Shown piece after piece: positions 44,770 to 53,888 of a DNA stretch of 64,000 nt; within the stretch, counting starts at the first letter, position 1, and each line of letters begins with the position of its first letter. Both the position numbers and the translations under genes were made by a program. The DNA is from VMCP01 sp964408945 (lineage in GTDB: Bacteria; Bacteroidota; Bacteroidia; NS11-12g; UBA955): NCBI GenBank assembly GCA_964408945.1, contig CAYPBJ010000009.1, positions 1 to 64,000 of the forward strand, read 5' to 3'. The notes under the pieces are model-generated. The model saw only the letters and a program-made list of their open reading frames with translations, had not been told where the DNA came from and searched no databases.

Positions 44770-46872
44770 ATGTCACGCGATTTAAGATATACGAGAAACA
44801 TTGGTATTGCCGCTCACATTGACGCTGGTAAGACAACTACTACCGAACGAATTTTGTTCTATGCCGGTGTTAACCACAAAATTGGTGAAGTGCACGATGG
44901 TGCTGCAACAATGGACTGGATGGCGCAGGAACAGGAGCGTGGTATTACCATTACTTCTGCTGCAACAACGGTTTTTTGGGATTACCGCGGTGAAAAATAC
45001 CACATCAATATCATTGATACTCCTGGTCACGTTGACTTTACTGTAGAGGTAAACCGTTCATTGCGTGTACTAGATGGTCTCGTTTTCTTGTTTAGTTCAG
45101 TAGACGGGGTTGAACCTCAGTCTGAAACAAACTGGCGCTTGGCTGATAACTATAGAGTTCCACGTATTGGTTTCGTTAACAAAATGGACCGTTCTGGAGC
45201 AGATTTCTTGAACGTTGTGAACCAAGTTAAAACCATGTTAGGTAGTAACGCGGTTCCACTTCAGTTGCCCATTGGTGCTGAAGATAAGTTCCAAGGGGTT
45301 GTTGACTTGATCAACTTCCGAGGAATGATCTGGAATGAAAAAGATCACGGTATGACCTATGAGGTAATTGACATCCCTGCCGACATGGTAGAGGAAGCTA
45401 CCGAATGGAGAGAAAAATTACTAGAAGCAGTAGCAGATTATGATGAGTCTTTGATGGAGAAATTCTTTGAAGATCCAACCTCAATCTCTGAAAGAGAAAT
45501 TTTAACCGCTTTGCGCGCTGCCGTAATTGATTTGAAATTGGTACCTATGATGTGTGGTTCTTCTTTCAAAAACAAAGGAGTTCAAACCATGCTTGATATG
45601 GTAATGGAATTGATGCCTTCTCCAATTGATATCGGAGAAATTAAAGGTACACATCCTGATACTGAAGCTGAAATCACTCGTAAACCTGATTACAGCGAAC
45701 CTTTCTCTGCGTTGGCATTTAAAATTGCAACCGATCCTTATGTAGGACGTTTGTGTTTCATCCGCGCATATTCAGGTAAATTAGATGCAGGTTCATATGT
45801 ATTGAACATGCGTACGGGTAACAAAGAGCGTATCTCTCGCTTGTTCCAAATGCACGCAAACAAACAGAACCCAATTGAATATTTGGGAGCTGGTGATATT
45901 GGAGCAGCTGTAGGATTTAAAGATATTAAAACAGGAGATACTCTATGCGCCGAAAAGAATCCAATCATTTTGGAATCTATGGTATTCCCAGAGCCTGTAA
46001 TTGGATTGGCAATTGAGCCTAAAACTCAGGCTGATACAGATAAGTTGGGTATGGCTTTAGCTAAATTGGCTGAAGAGGATCCTACCTTCAAAGTTCACAC
46101 AGATGACGAGACAGGACAAACTGTAATCTCAGGTATGGGTGAATTGCACTTGGATATCATCGTTGACCGCCTTCGTCGTGAGTTCAAGGTAGAATGTAAT
46201 CAAGGTGCGCCACAAGTAAACTACAAAGAGGCATTAACTACTAACACAACCCATCGTGAAACTTACAAGAAACAAACAGGTGGTCGTGGTAAATTTGCTG
46301 ATATTCAGTTTGAATTAGGTCCAGCTGATGCTGATTGGCCAGGTGAGGGACTTCAATTCGTTAATGAGATTGTAGGTGGTTCTATCCCACGTGAATTTGT
46401 TCCATCTGTTGAAAAAGGATTTAAAGCTGCAATGCACAATGGTGTGTTGGCTGGATATGGTATTGATAAGATCAAAGTTCGTTTGTTCGACGGTTCTTTC
46501 CACCCAGTTGATTCTGATTCATTGTCGTTTGAAATCGCTGCAAAACAAGGTTTCCGTGATGCTGCTCGCAAATGTAACCCTGTGTTACTAGAGCCTATCA
46601 TGAAGCTTGAAGTTGTAACCCCAGATGCTAACACAGGTGACGTAATGGGAGACTTGAATCGTCGTCGTGGACAAATGGAAGGTATGGACGAAAGAGGAGG
46701 AGCTCAAGTGGTTAAGGCTAAAGTTCCATTGAGTGAAATGTTTGGATATGTTACGGCATTGAGAACTATTACATCAGGTCGTGCGAATAGCACCATGGAA
46801 TTCAGTCACTATGCAGAAACTCCTAGAAACATTGCTGAAGAGGTATTGAAAAAGGTTAACGCTCGCGGTTAA
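44770..46872 (+). CDS. fusA: elongation factor G
   Basis: EF-G is the GTPase that drives ribosomal translocation and, with RRF, ribosome recycling. The 700-residue protein has the P-loop AHIDAGKTTTTERIL, switch II DTPGHVDF, the NKMD guanine motif and the domain IV stretch YKKQTGGRGKFADI. In many bacteria tuf follows fusA, but here rpsJ comes next after 26 nt. The str and S10 clusters are thus fused without tuf, which is common in Bacteroidota. Confidence 0.98.
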   Translation: MSRDLRYTRNIGIAAHIDAGKTTTTERILFYAGVNHKIGEVHDGAATMDWMAQEQERGITITSAATTVFWDYRGEKYHINIIDTPGHVDFTVEVNRSLRVLDGLVFLFSSVDGVEPQSETNWRLADNYRVPRIGFVNKMDRSGADFLNVVNQVKTMLGSNAVPLQLPIGAEDKFQGVVDLINFRGMIWNEKDHGMTYEVIDIPADMVEEATEWREKLLEAVADYDESLMEKFFEDPTSISEREILTALRAAVIDLKLVPMMCGSSFKNKGVQTMLDMVMELMPSPIDIGEIKGTHPDTEAEITRKPDYSEPFSALAFKIATDPYVGRLCFIRAYSGKLDAGSYVLNMRTGNKERISRLFQMHANKQNPIEYLGAGDIGAAVGFKDIKTGDTLCAEKNPIILESMVFPEPVIGLAIEPKTQADTDKLGMALAKLAEEDPTFKVHTDDETGQTVISGMGELHLDIIVDRLRREFKVECNQGAPQVNYKEALTTNTTHRETYKKQTGGRGKFADIQFELGPADADWPGEGLQFVNEIVGGSIPREFVPSVEKGFKAAMHNGVLAGYGIDKIKVRLFDGSFHPVDSDSLSFEIAAKQGFRDAARKCNPVLLEPIMKLEVVTPDANTGDVMGDLNRRRGQMEGMDERGGAQVVKAKVPLSEMFGYVTALRTITSGRANSTMEFSHYAETPRNIAEEVLKKVNARG

Positions 46873-46898
46873 TAAATAAAAAGTAAGAAACAACTGAA

Positions 46899-47207
46899 AT
46901 GGTTAGTCAAAAGATAAGAATCAAATTAAAGTCTTTCGATCACACTTTGTTGGATAAATCAGCAGAGAAGATTGTAAAGGCGGTACGCACAACTGGGGTC
47001 GTAGTAAGCGGTCCAGTGCCTCTACCAACACGCAAAAAGATTTACACAGTTTTGCGTTCACCACACGTAAACAAGAAAGCGCGTGAGCAGTTCCAATATT
47101 GCACATACCAGCGTTTGATTGACATTTTTAATGGTTCAACAAAAACCGTAGATGCCTTGATGAAGATAGAACTTCCAAGTGGTGTTGAGGTTGAAATAAA
47201 ATTATAA
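46899..47207 (+). CDS. rpsJ: 30S ribosomal protein S10
   Basis: S10 is a 30S head protein that also acts as NusE in antitermination complexes. The 102-residue protein contains IRIKLKSFDHTLLDKSAEKI and the long-loop motif SGPVPLPTRKKIYTVLRSPH. It heads the S10 section of the superoperon and is followed 5 nt later by rplC. Confidence 0.98.
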   Translation: MVSQKIRIKLKSFDHTLLDKSAEKIVKAVRTTGVVVSGPVPLPTRKKIYTVLRSPHVNKKAREQFQYCTYQRLIDIFNGSTKTVDALMKIELPSGVEVEIKL

Positions 47208-47212
47208 GAGTC

Positions 47213-47830
47213 ATGAACGGATTGATTGGTAAAAAATTGGGCATGACCAGCATCTTTGATGCTAATGGCAAGAGAGTTGCATGTACTGTAATTCAAGCTG
47301 GTCCTTGTGTTGTTACTCAAGTAAAAAACGATAGCAATGATGGCTATAACGCTGTGCAAATTGCTTTTGGAGATAAGAAACAGCGCAAAGTTAATTCTGC
47401 TGAAAAAGGTCACTTTTCTAAAGCAAATACTGAAGCTAAAACTGAAGTTGTAGAAATCAGAGATTGGTCTGGAGAAGTACAATTGGGTACAGTAATAGAT
47501 GCAAGCCTTTTTGAAGAAGGTGAATTTGTTGATATCGTTGGTACATCAAAAGGTAAAGGTTTTCAAGGGGTTGTAAAGCGTCACGGCTTTTCGGGTGTGG
47601 GTGAATCTACACACGGTCAACACAACCGTTTGCGTGCTCCTGGATCAATTGGAGCTTGTTCTTTCCCTGCACGTGTATTCAAAGGTACCCGTATGGCTGG
47701 TAGAACAGGTGGTTCTAGAGTTAAATCTCAGAACTTAGCTATTTTGAAAGTAGACACTGAGAAGAATTTGGTAGTGGTTAAGGGTTCTATCCCTGGTCAC
47801 AATGGTTCAACCGTATTAATTGAGAAGTAA
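47213..47830 (+). CDS. rplC: 50S ribosomal protein L3
   Basis: L3 is an early-assembly 50S protein with a loop reaching toward the peptidyl transferase centre. The 205-residue protein shows NGLIGKKLGMTSIFDANGK at the start and the central FQGVVKRHGFSGVGESTHG, with the glutamine-containing loop conserved. It lies 3 nt before rplD. Confidence 0.98.
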   Translation: MNGLIGKKLGMTSIFDANGKRVACTVIQAGPCVVTQVKNDSNDGYNAVQIAFGDKKQRKVNSAEKGHFSKANTEAKTEVVEIRDWSGEVQLGTVIDASLFEEGEFVDIVGTSKGKGFQGVVKRHGFSGVGESTHGQHNRLRAPGSIGACSFPARVFKGTRMAGRTGGSRVKSQNLAILKVDTEKNLVVVKGSIPGHNGSTVLIEK

Positions 47831-47833
47831 GTC

Positions 47834-48454
47834 ATGGAACTGAAGGTATTAAATAAACAAGGTGCAGAAACTGGTCGTACCGTTACATTGTCAAAAGAAA
47901 TATTTGCCATTGAGCCTAACGATCACGCCATCTATTTGGACGTAAAACAGTTCTTAGCTAACCAACGTCAAGGAACTCATAAGACAAAAGATCGTACAGA
48001 GATTTCCCGTTCAACCCGTAAGATTTTCCGTCAAAAGGGTACCGGTGGTGCTCGTCACGGTTCATTGAAGAGTGGTATTTATGTAGGTGGTGCTCGTATA
48101 CACGGTCCACGTCCTAGAGACTACAGCTTCAAATTAAATAAGAAATTAAAGCAATTAGCTCGTTTTTCAGCTTTGTCTTATAAAGCACAAGAACAAGCAA
48201 TTTTGGTTGTTGAAGATTTCGATATGGCAACACCAAAAACATCAGAATTCAAATCATTGTTAGCGGCATTGAAAGTAAATGGTAGAAACTTATTTGTTAC
48301 ACCATCTTTGAATCGCAACGTGTATTTGTCTGGTCGCAATATACCTGGTAACACAGTGATGACTGCCGGGGATATCAATACTTATGAAGTATTGAAGGCG
48401 AAGAATTTGATCATCACTGAAAGTGCAATCGCTAAAATTCAAGAGAACAATTAA
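47834..48454 (+). CDS. rplD: 50S ribosomal protein L4
   Basis: L4 (also called L4/L1e) lines the peptide exit tunnel. The 206-residue protein has the tunnel loop RSTRKIFRQKGTGGARHG. In E. coli L4 represses its own operon through the S10 leader, but I see no comparable leader structure here. It lies 2 nt before rplW. Confidence 0.98.
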   Translation: MELKVLNKQGAETGRTVTLSKEIFAIEPNDHAIYLDVKQFLANQRQGTHKTKDRTEISRSTRKIFRQKGTGGARHGSLKSGIYVGGARIHGPRPRDYSFKLNKKLKQLARFSALSYKAQEQAILVVEDFDMATPKTSEFKSLLAALKVNGRNLFVTPSLNRNVYLSGRNIPGNTVMTAGDINTYEVLKAKNLIITESAIAKIQENN

Positions 48455-48456
48455 TC

Positions 48457-48741
48457 ATGATACTGAAAAAGCCATTGGTGACTGAAAAGTCTAGTTCTTT
48501 GATGGATAAGAAGGGCAAGTACGGTTTCGTAGTAGATCACACAGCTACTAAAGACGAAATCAAGAAAGCTATTGAAGATTTCTATCAAGTAGAAGTAGCT
48601 TCAGTGAACACCATGATTCAACGGGGGAAAGCGCGCAGAAATCGCCGCACAGGCCAAATCTCCGGATATACTAACAAGTATAAAAAGGCCTTTGTTACAT
48701 TAAAAGAAGGGTTTAACATTGATTTTTTTGAAAACATCTAA
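48457..48741 (+). CDS. rplW: 50S ribosomal protein L23
   Basis: L23 sits at the tunnel exit and binds trigger factor and SRP. The 94-residue protein has the conserved start LKKPLVTEKSS and the region VNTMIQRGKARRNRRTG. It is slightly shorter than the E. coli protein and intact. Confidence 0.97.
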   Translation: MILKKPLVTEKSSSLMDKKGKYGFVVDHTATKDEIKKAIEDFYQVEVASVNTMIQRGKARRNRRTGQISGYTNKYKKAFVTLKEGFNIDFFENI

Positions 48742-48744
48742 GAA

Positions 48745-49581
48745 ATGGCAGTACGTAGATTAAAACCCATGACCCCCGGTACTCGTTTTCGCGTAGCTAA
48801 TACGTTTGAAGAGATTACCGCTAGCAAGCCTGAAAAGTCTTTGTTAGCTCCTATTAAGAAATCGGGTGGTAGAAATAACCAGGGTAGAACAACCATGAAG
48901 TATATTGGTGGTGGACACAAACGTCGCTACCGTATGATTGACTTCAAAAGAAATAAACCAGGAATCGCTGGTGAAGTTTTAACAGTAGAATACGATCCTA
49001 ATCGTTCAGCGTTTATTTGTTTAGTACAGTATTCTGACAACGAGAAGCGTTATATTATTGCTCCTTCTGGAATTAAAGTTGGACAAAAAATTGAGCAGGG
49101 TTCAGGAGTACCTCCTGAAGTAGGAAATGCTCTTCCTTTGATTGAAATGCCATTGGGTTCATTAATCCATAACATTGAAATGGCTCCAGGTCAAGGCGGA
49201 CGAATCTGTCGTAGTGCTGGTTCTTATGCTCAATTGATGGCAAAAGAAGGTAAATATGTAGCTATCAAATTGCCTTCAGGCGAGAGTCGTTTGATCTTAG
49301 GTGCTTGTATGGCAACTATAGGTTCTGTTTCTAACAGCGAACACAGCCAAGAGGTTAAAGGTAAAGCAGGTCGCAGCAGATGGTTAGGAAGAAGACCACG
49401 TACACGTCCAGCAGCGATGAACCCTGTAGATCACCCCATGGGTGGTGGTGAGGGCCGTAATAAAGGAGGTCAACCACGTTCTAGAAACCTTATCTACTCA
49501 CAAGGACAAAAGACACGTGCTCCTAAGAAAGGAACAAGCCGCTTAATTATTGAGCGCCGTAAATCTAAACGCAACAAATAA
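48745..49581 (+). CDS. rplB: 50S ribosomal protein L2
   Basis: L2 is a core 50S protein needed for subunit joining and peptidyl transferase function. The 278-residue protein keeps the conserved histidine region MNPVDHPMGGGEGRNKGG and the RNA-binding GRNNQGRTTMKYIGGGHKRR. Length is normal. Confidence 0.98.
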   Translation: MAVRRLKPMTPGTRFRVANTFEEITASKPEKSLLAPIKKSGGRNNQGRTTMKYIGGGHKRRYRMIDFKRNKPGIAGEVLTVEYDPNRSAFICLVQYSDNEKRYIIAPSGIKVGQKIEQGSGVPPEVGNALPLIEMPLGSLIHNIEMAPGQGGRICRSAGSYAQLMAKEGKYVAIKLPSGESRLILGACMATIGSVSNSEHSQEVKGKAGRSRWLGRRPRTRPAAMNPVDHPMGGGEGRNKGGQPRSRNLIYSQGQKTRAPKKGTSRLIIERRKSKRNK

Positions 49582-49599
49582 ACGATAAGATAAGCGAAA

Positions 49600-49857
49600 A
49601 TGGCAAGATCGATAAAAAAAGGACCCTTCGTAGATATTAAGTTAATGAAGAAGGTCGAAGTACTGAACGAAACTAGCAAGAAGTCTGTTGTTAAGACCTG
49701 GTCACGTCGTTCAATGATAATTCCTGATTTCGTAGGACACACCTTCGCAGTTCATAACGGAAATAAATTTATTCCGGTTTATGTAACTGAGAACATGGTT
49801 GGACACAAGTTAGGTGAGTTTGCACCAACCCGTACATACAAAGGACACGGTAAATAA
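49600..49857 (+). CDS. rpsS: 30S ribosomal protein S19
   Basis: S19 binds the 30S head near the A-site tRNA with S13. The 85-residue protein has the typical start MARSIKKGPFVD and the motif WSRRSMIIPDFVGHTFAVHNG. It lies 8 nt before rplV. Confidence 0.98.
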   Translation: MARSIKKGPFVDIKLMKKVEVLNETSKKSVVKTWSRRSMIIPDFVGHTFAVHNGNKFIPVYVTENMVGHKLGEFAPTRTYKGHGK

Positions 49858-49865
49858 TTAAAGTA

Positions 49866-50234
49866 ATGGAAGCCAGAGCAATATTAAGAAATTGTCCGTT
49901 GTCTCCCCGCAAGATGCGTCTTGTTGCTGACTTAGTAAGAGGTCAGCGAGTGGAGAAAGCATTGAGCATACTTCAATGGAACCAGAAGCCTACTTATGCG
50001 ATATTTTTAACAAAATTGATCAAAAGTGGTATCGCAAACTGGGGCGTAGTAAATAACGACGCACGTATTGAAGACAGCGAATTGTATGTAAAATCCATTA
50101 ACGTAGATGGTGGTTTAGCAATGAAGCGTTTAAGAACAGCTCCGCAAGGAAGAGGTTACAGACAGAGAAAAAGAAGTAACCACGTTACCGTGATTATTGA
50201 TAGTAAAATTAACAACACCCAAACCGAGGAATAA
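49866..50234 (+). CDS. rplV: 50S ribosomal protein L22
   Basis: L22 lines the exit tunnel with L4. The 122-residue protein shows CPLSPRKMRLVADLVRGQRV and the beta-hairpin loop AMKRLRTAPQGRGYRQRKRS that reaches into the tunnel. It lies 5 nt before rpsC. Confidence 0.97.
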   Translation: MEARAILRNCPLSPRKMRLVADLVRGQRVEKALSILQWNQKPTYAIFLTKLIKSGIANWGVVNNDARIEDSELYVKSINVDGGLAMKRLRTAPQGRGYRQRKRSNHVTVIIDSKINNTQTEE

Positions 50235-50239
50235 TAAAA

Positions 50240-50989
50240 ATGGGACAGAAAGTAAACCCTATAGGATTACGTTTAGGAATTATCAGAGGCTGGGACTCTA
50301 GCTGGTATGGTGGTAATGACTACGGAGATAAACTCGTAGAAGATGAGAAAATCCGCAAATACTTGAAAGCGCGTATACCCAAAGGTGGTATTGCAAAAGT
50401 AGTAATTGAACGTACATTGAAGAGAATCACTTTGACCATTAATACTGCTCGTCCGGGTATTGTTATTGGTAAAGGTGGACAAGAGGTTGATGCAATCCGT
50501 GAGGAGATAAAGCGCATCACTGGTAAAGATGTTCAAATTAATATTCATGAAATTAAGCGCCCTGAATTGGATGCTGCGTTAGTAGGAGAAAATATAGCTC
50601 AACAAATTGAGAATCGTTTTTCTTACAAGCGTGCTATTAAGAATGCACTACAAGGTACAATGAAAATGGGTGCTGATGGAATTAAGATTCGTATCAGTGG
50701 TCGTTTGAATGGAGCTGAAATAGCGCGTTCAGAAATATACAAAGAAGGAAGAACACCATTACACACTTTGAGATCTAACATTGATTACGCATTGGTGGAA
50801 GCTCAAACGGTTTATGGTAAGATTGGTATTAAAGTTTGGGTTTGTAAAGGGGAGATATACGGTAAAGTAGATTTATCTCCTTCTCAAGATACCGAACGTA
50901 AGTCTAACCCTCGCGGCAACGATCGCGGACACAACCGCGGTGGACGTGGTGGTAACGATCGTCAAGACCGTCGTCGCAGAAATAACTAA
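50240..50989 (+). CDS. rpsC: 30S ribosomal protein S3 with Arg/Gly/Asn-rich tail
   Basis: S3 lies at the mRNA entry tunnel and contributes to helicase activity. The 249-residue protein starts MGQKVNPIGLRLGI and has the KH-domain GXXG loop in ARPGIVIGKGGQEV. After about residue 213 it carries a ~35-residue low-complexity tail rich in Arg, Gly, Asn and Asp, with repeated NDRG/NRGG-like pieces. E. coli S3 (233 residues) has no RGG-like tail of this kind. Confidence 0.97.
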   Translation: MGQKVNPIGLRLGIIRGWDSSWYGGNDYGDKLVEDEKIRKYLKARIPKGGIAKVVIERTLKRITLTINTARPGIVIGKGGQEVDAIREEIKRITGKDVQINIHEIKRPELDAALVGENIAQQIENRFSYKRAIKNALQGTMKMGADGIKIRISGRLNGAEIARSEIYKEGRTPLHTLRSNIDYALVEAQTVYGKIGIKVWVCKGEIYGKVDLSPSQDTERKSNPRGNDRGHNRGGRGGNDRQDRRRRNN

Positions 50990-51001
50990 TAGTTAAAGAG
51001 T

Positions 51002-51427
51002 ATGTTAAGTCCAAGAAGAACAAAATATAGAAAACAGCAGAAAGGACGTGTTCGAGGTATTGCCGGAAGTGGTCACCGCATAGAGTTTGGAAGTTTTGGT
51101 TTGAAATGTATGGAGCCTAAATGGATCACTGCACGTCAAATTGAATCAGCTCGTATTGCTGTAACTCGTTATTTAAAGCGTGAGGGTCAAGTTTGGATTC
51201 GTATTTTTCCAGATAAGCCTATTACAAAGAAGCCAGCTGAGGTTCGTATGGGTAAAGGTAAAGGTGCTCCAGAATATTGGGTTGCACGTGTTAAGCCTGG
51301 AACCATCATGTTCGAAGTAGGAGGAGTGCCATTAGATATTGCAAAAGAAGGAATGCGTTTAGCAGCTCAGAAATTGCCTGTGGCTTGTAAGTTTACTGTT
51401 CGTCCTGATTTTAACCCTGAGGATTAA
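51002..51427 (+). CDS. rplP: 50S ribosomal protein L16
   Basis: L16 sits near the A site of the 50S subunit. The 141-residue protein has SPRRTKYRKQQKGRVRGIAG and the conserved region RMGKGKGAPEYWVARVKPG, with the arginine that is hydroxylated in E. coli. It lies 2 nt before rpmC. Confidence 0.98.
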   Translation: MLSPRRTKYRKQQKGRVRGIAGSGHRIEFGSFGLKCMEPKWITARQIESARIAVTRYLKREGQVWIRIFPDKPITKKPAEVRMGKGKGAPEYWVARVKPGTIMFEVGGVPLDIAKEGMRLAAQKLPVACKFTVRPDFNPED

Positions 51428-51429
51428 TT

Positions 51430-51669
51430 ATGAAAAACGTAGAAATAAAGGGAATGTCCAACAAAGAGTTGGTTGAATTATACAGAGAGGAACGTAAGCG
51501 TTACCAAAAGATGCAGTTTCAGAATGCTGTATCTCCTATGGATCAACCACATAAATTAAAAGAGAGTCGCAGAGATATTGCACGTTTGTTGACCGAGTTA
51601 AATGCTCGTAGAACTGAAGCGCAATACCAAGCTTATCTCAGAAACAACGCAAATTCAATTGAAGACTAA
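51430..51669 (+). CDS. rpmC: 50S ribosomal protein L29
   Basis: L29 is a small helical protein near the tunnel exit. The 79-residue protein has MSNKELVELYREERKRYQKM and is about 15 residues longer than the E. coli form at the C-terminus. Its stop overlaps the rpsQ start by one base (TAATG). Confidence 0.95.
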   Translation: MKNVEIKGMSNKELVELYREERKRYQKMQFQNAVSPMDQPHKLKESRRDIARLLTELNARRTEAQYQAYLRNNANSIED

Positions 51670-51929
51670 TGGAAGCAACAAGAAACGCCCGTAAAGAAAT
51701 AATCGGAACAGTTACCAGTAGCAAGATGGATAAGACCATTATTGTAGCTATTGTACGTAGTGTTAAGCATCCGAAATACGGTAAATATTTTAAGAAAACT
51801 AAGAAGTTTGCTGCGCATGATGAACGTAACGAGTGTGGTGAGAACGATATTGTTCGCATCATGGAAACTCGTCCTATGAGCAAATCAAAGCGTTGGAGAC
51901 TTGTTGAAATAGTAGAAAAAGCCAAATAA
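51669..51929 (+). CDS. rpsQ: 30S ribosomal protein S17
   Basis: S17 is an early 30S assembly protein with an OB fold. The 86-residue protein contains GTVTSSKMDKTIIVAIVRSV and ETRPMSKSKRWRLVEIVEKA. It is translationally coupled to rpmC by a one-base overlap. Confidence 0.98.
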   Translation: MEATRNARKEIIGTVTSSKMDKTIIVAIVRSVKHPKYGKYFKKTKKFAAHDERNECGENDIVRIMETRPMSKSKRWRLVEIVEKAK

Positions 51930-51931
51930 TT

Positions 51932-52300
51932 ATGATACAACAAGAAAGTAGATTAAAAGTGGCTGATAACAGCGGTGCCAAAGAGGTTTTGTGCATTCGT
52001 GTTTTAGGCGGAACCAAGCGCCGTTACGCTAGCGTTGGTGATAAGATTGTTGTCAGCGTTAAGCATGCTATGCCAGGTGGAAACGTAAAAAAAGGTAGCG
52101 TTTCTAAGGCTGTAGTAGTAAGAGTTAAAAAAGAGGTACGTAGACCCGATGGATCATACATCCGTTTTGATGAGAACAGCTGTGTATTGCTAAACAATGC
52201 CGGCGAGCCTCGTGGAACGCGTATTTTTGGGCCTGTTGCGCGTGAATTGCGTGACAAGCAGTTTATGAAAATCGTTTCTTTAGCACCTGAAGTATTATAA
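51932..52300 (+). CDS. rplN: 50S ribosomal protein L14
   Basis: L14 lies at the subunit interface and is the target of the silencing factor RsfS. The 122-residue protein starts MIQQESRLKVADNSGAKEV and ends in KIVSLAPEVL, both standard. The spacing to its neighbours is 2 nt on each side. Confidence 0.98.
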   Translation: MIQQESRLKVADNSGAKEVLCIRVLGGTKRRYASVGDKIVVSVKHAMPGGNVKKGSVSKAVVVRVKKEVRRPDGSYIRFDENSCVLLNNAGEPRGTRIFGPVARELRDKQFMKIVSLAPEVL

Positions 52301-52302
52301 AA

Positions 52303-52626
52303 ATGTCAAATACAAAGAAATTACACGTAAAAAAGGGTGACACCGTGATGGTATTGTCAGGTGACGACAAGGGTAAAACCGGTCGTGTGTTGACTGTTTA
52401 CCCAGACAAAACTCGTGCTTTAGTAGAAGGTATCAACATTGTTACAAAACATAGAAAACCAACTGCTCAAAACACTAGCGGATCAATAGATAAGATTGAG
52501 GCTCCAGTGCACTTGTCTAATCTAATGGTCATGGTAGACGGAAAACCCACTCGTATAGGGCGTAAGCGCGATGAAAATGGTAAATTGCAGCGCTTTTCCA
52601 AGAAGTCAGGAGAAATTATTAAATAA
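52303..52626 (+). CDS. rplX: 50S ribosomal protein L24
   Basis: L24 starts 50S assembly by binding the 5' end of 23S rRNA. The 107-residue protein has the KOW motif KKGDTVMVLSGDDKGKTGRV and the NIVTKHRKP motif. Length is normal. Confidence 0.97.
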   Translation: MSNTKKLHVKKGDTVMVLSGDDKGKTGRVLTVYPDKTRALVEGINIVTKHRKPTAQNTSGSIDKIEAPVHLSNLMVMVDGKPTRIGRKRDENGKLQRFSKKSGEIIK

Positions 52627-52634
52627 TTGGAGAG

Positions 52635-53186
52635 ATGAGCTATACACCTAGATTAAAAAAGAAGTACTCAGAAGAAGTTATTCCTGGAATGCAGGCTAAG
52701 TTCAACTACAGTAATAGCATGCAAGTGCCCAGAATCACTAAGGTTGTTTTGAACCAAGGTGTTGGTGCTGCAGTGAATGATAAGAAATTAGTTGATGCTG
52801 CAGTAGATGAAATGACTAAGATTACTGGTCAGAAGGCTTTAGCCACCTTTTCAAAGAAGGCGATTTCTAACTTTAAATTAAGAGAGAAAATGCCTATCGG
52901 TTGTAAAGTTACTTTGCGCCGTGAAAAGATGTATGATTTCTTAGATCGTTTGATTTCAGTTTCAATGCCTCGTATTCGTGATTTCCAAGGTTTAACCGTT
53001 AAAGGTTTTGATGGCCGTGGAAACTGGACTATGGGTATTACGGAGCAAATAATTTTCCCTGAAATTGACATTGATAAAGTTAACAGAATTTCTGGAATGG
53101 ACATCACAGTAGTAACTAGTGCTGAAAATGACGAGCAAGGATTGGAACTTTTGAGATTAATGGGTTTCCCCTTCAAAAAAGATTAA
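52635..53186 (+). CDS. rplE: 50S ribosomal protein L5
   Basis: L5 binds 5S rRNA and contacts P-site tRNA. The 183-residue protein contains VPRITKVVLNQGVG and FDGRGNWTMGITEQIIFPEI. It lies 3 nt before rpsN. Confidence 0.98.
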   Translation: MSYTPRLKKKYSEEVIPGMQAKFNYSNSMQVPRITKVVLNQGVGAAVNDKKLVDAAVDEMTKITGQKALATFSKKAISNFKLREKMPIGCKVTLRREKMYDFLDRLISVSMPRIRDFQGLTVKGFDGRGNWTMGITEQIIFPEIDIDKVNRISGMDITVVTSAENDEQGLELLRLMGFPFKKD

Positions 53187-53189
53187 AAA

Positions 53190-53459
53190 ATGGCAAAAGA
53201 GAGTATAAAAGCTAGACAGCGTAAACGTGAAGCAATGGTTGCTCATTACGCTGAGAAACGCGCTCAGTTGAAAGCTGAAGGTAACTATGAAGAGTTGCAG
53301 AAGCTTCCAAGAAATGCATCACCAGTGCGTTTGCGCAACCGTTGTAAAATTACTGGTAAGCCACGTGGTTATATCCGTACTTTCGGGGTTTGTAGAAATC
53401 AATTCCGTCAGTTGGCAAGCGATGGTAAGATACCAGGTGTAACTAAGTCTAGTTGGTAA
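53190..53459 (+). CDS. rpsN: 30S ribosomal protein S14, zinc-independent long form
   Basis: S14 is a 30S head protein. The 89-residue protein is the long type, without the CxxC pairs of the zinc-binding short type. The conserved C-terminal region reads RLRNRCKITGKPRGY and GVCRNQFRQLASDGKIPG. It fits the zinc-free L36 encoded later in the operon. Confidence 0.97.
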   Translation: MAKESIKARQRKREAMVAHYAEKRAQLKAEGNYEELQKLPRNASPVRLRNRCKITGKPRGYIRTFGVCRNQFRQLASDGKIPGVTKSSW

Positions 53460-53471
53460 TAATTAAAGAAA

Positions 53472-53870
53472 ATGACTGATCCTATAGCAGATTACTTAAC
53501 CAGATTGCGTAACGCGATGAAAGCAAATCATCGCATCGTTGAAGTGCCAGCGAGCAATTTGAAGAAGGAAATTACCCGCGTATTATACGAGAAAGGGTAT
53601 ATTTTGAAATACAAATTTGAGCCTACTGAAAATAAACAAGGGGTTATCAAAATTGCATTAAAATATGATGATCAAACCCGAAGAAGTGCTATCTCCTCGT
53701 TGAAGCGTGTGAGTACACCTGGTTTGAGAAAATATTCAAACCACACAGATTTACCTCGTGTAATGAACGGTTTGGGTATTGCCATTTTAACTACCTCCAA
53801 AGGGGTAATGTCAGATAAAGAAGCTCGTCAATTAGGTATTGGTGGCGAGGTTTTATGTTTCGTATTATAA
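53472..53870 (+). CDS. rpsH: 30S ribosomal protein S8
   Basis: S8 is a central-domain 30S assembly protein and a translational regulator of the spc operon in E. coli. The 132-residue protein starts MTDPIADYLTRLRNAMKANH and ends with the signature SDKEARQLGIGGEVLCFVL. Confidence 0.98.
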   Translation: MTDPIADYLTRLRNAMKANHRIVEVPASNLKKEITRVLYEKGYILKYKFEPTENKQGVIKIALKYDDQTRRSAISSLKRVSTPGLRKYSNHTDLPRVMNGLGIAILTTSKGVMSDKEARQLGIGGEVLCFVL

Positions 53871-53888
53871 TAATAAAAAATTAAATAA

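Noticed and set aside
47042..47482. 146-codon open frame antisense to rpsJ and rplC
   Set aside because: It is fully antisense to two ribosomal protein genes with strong protein-level conservation.
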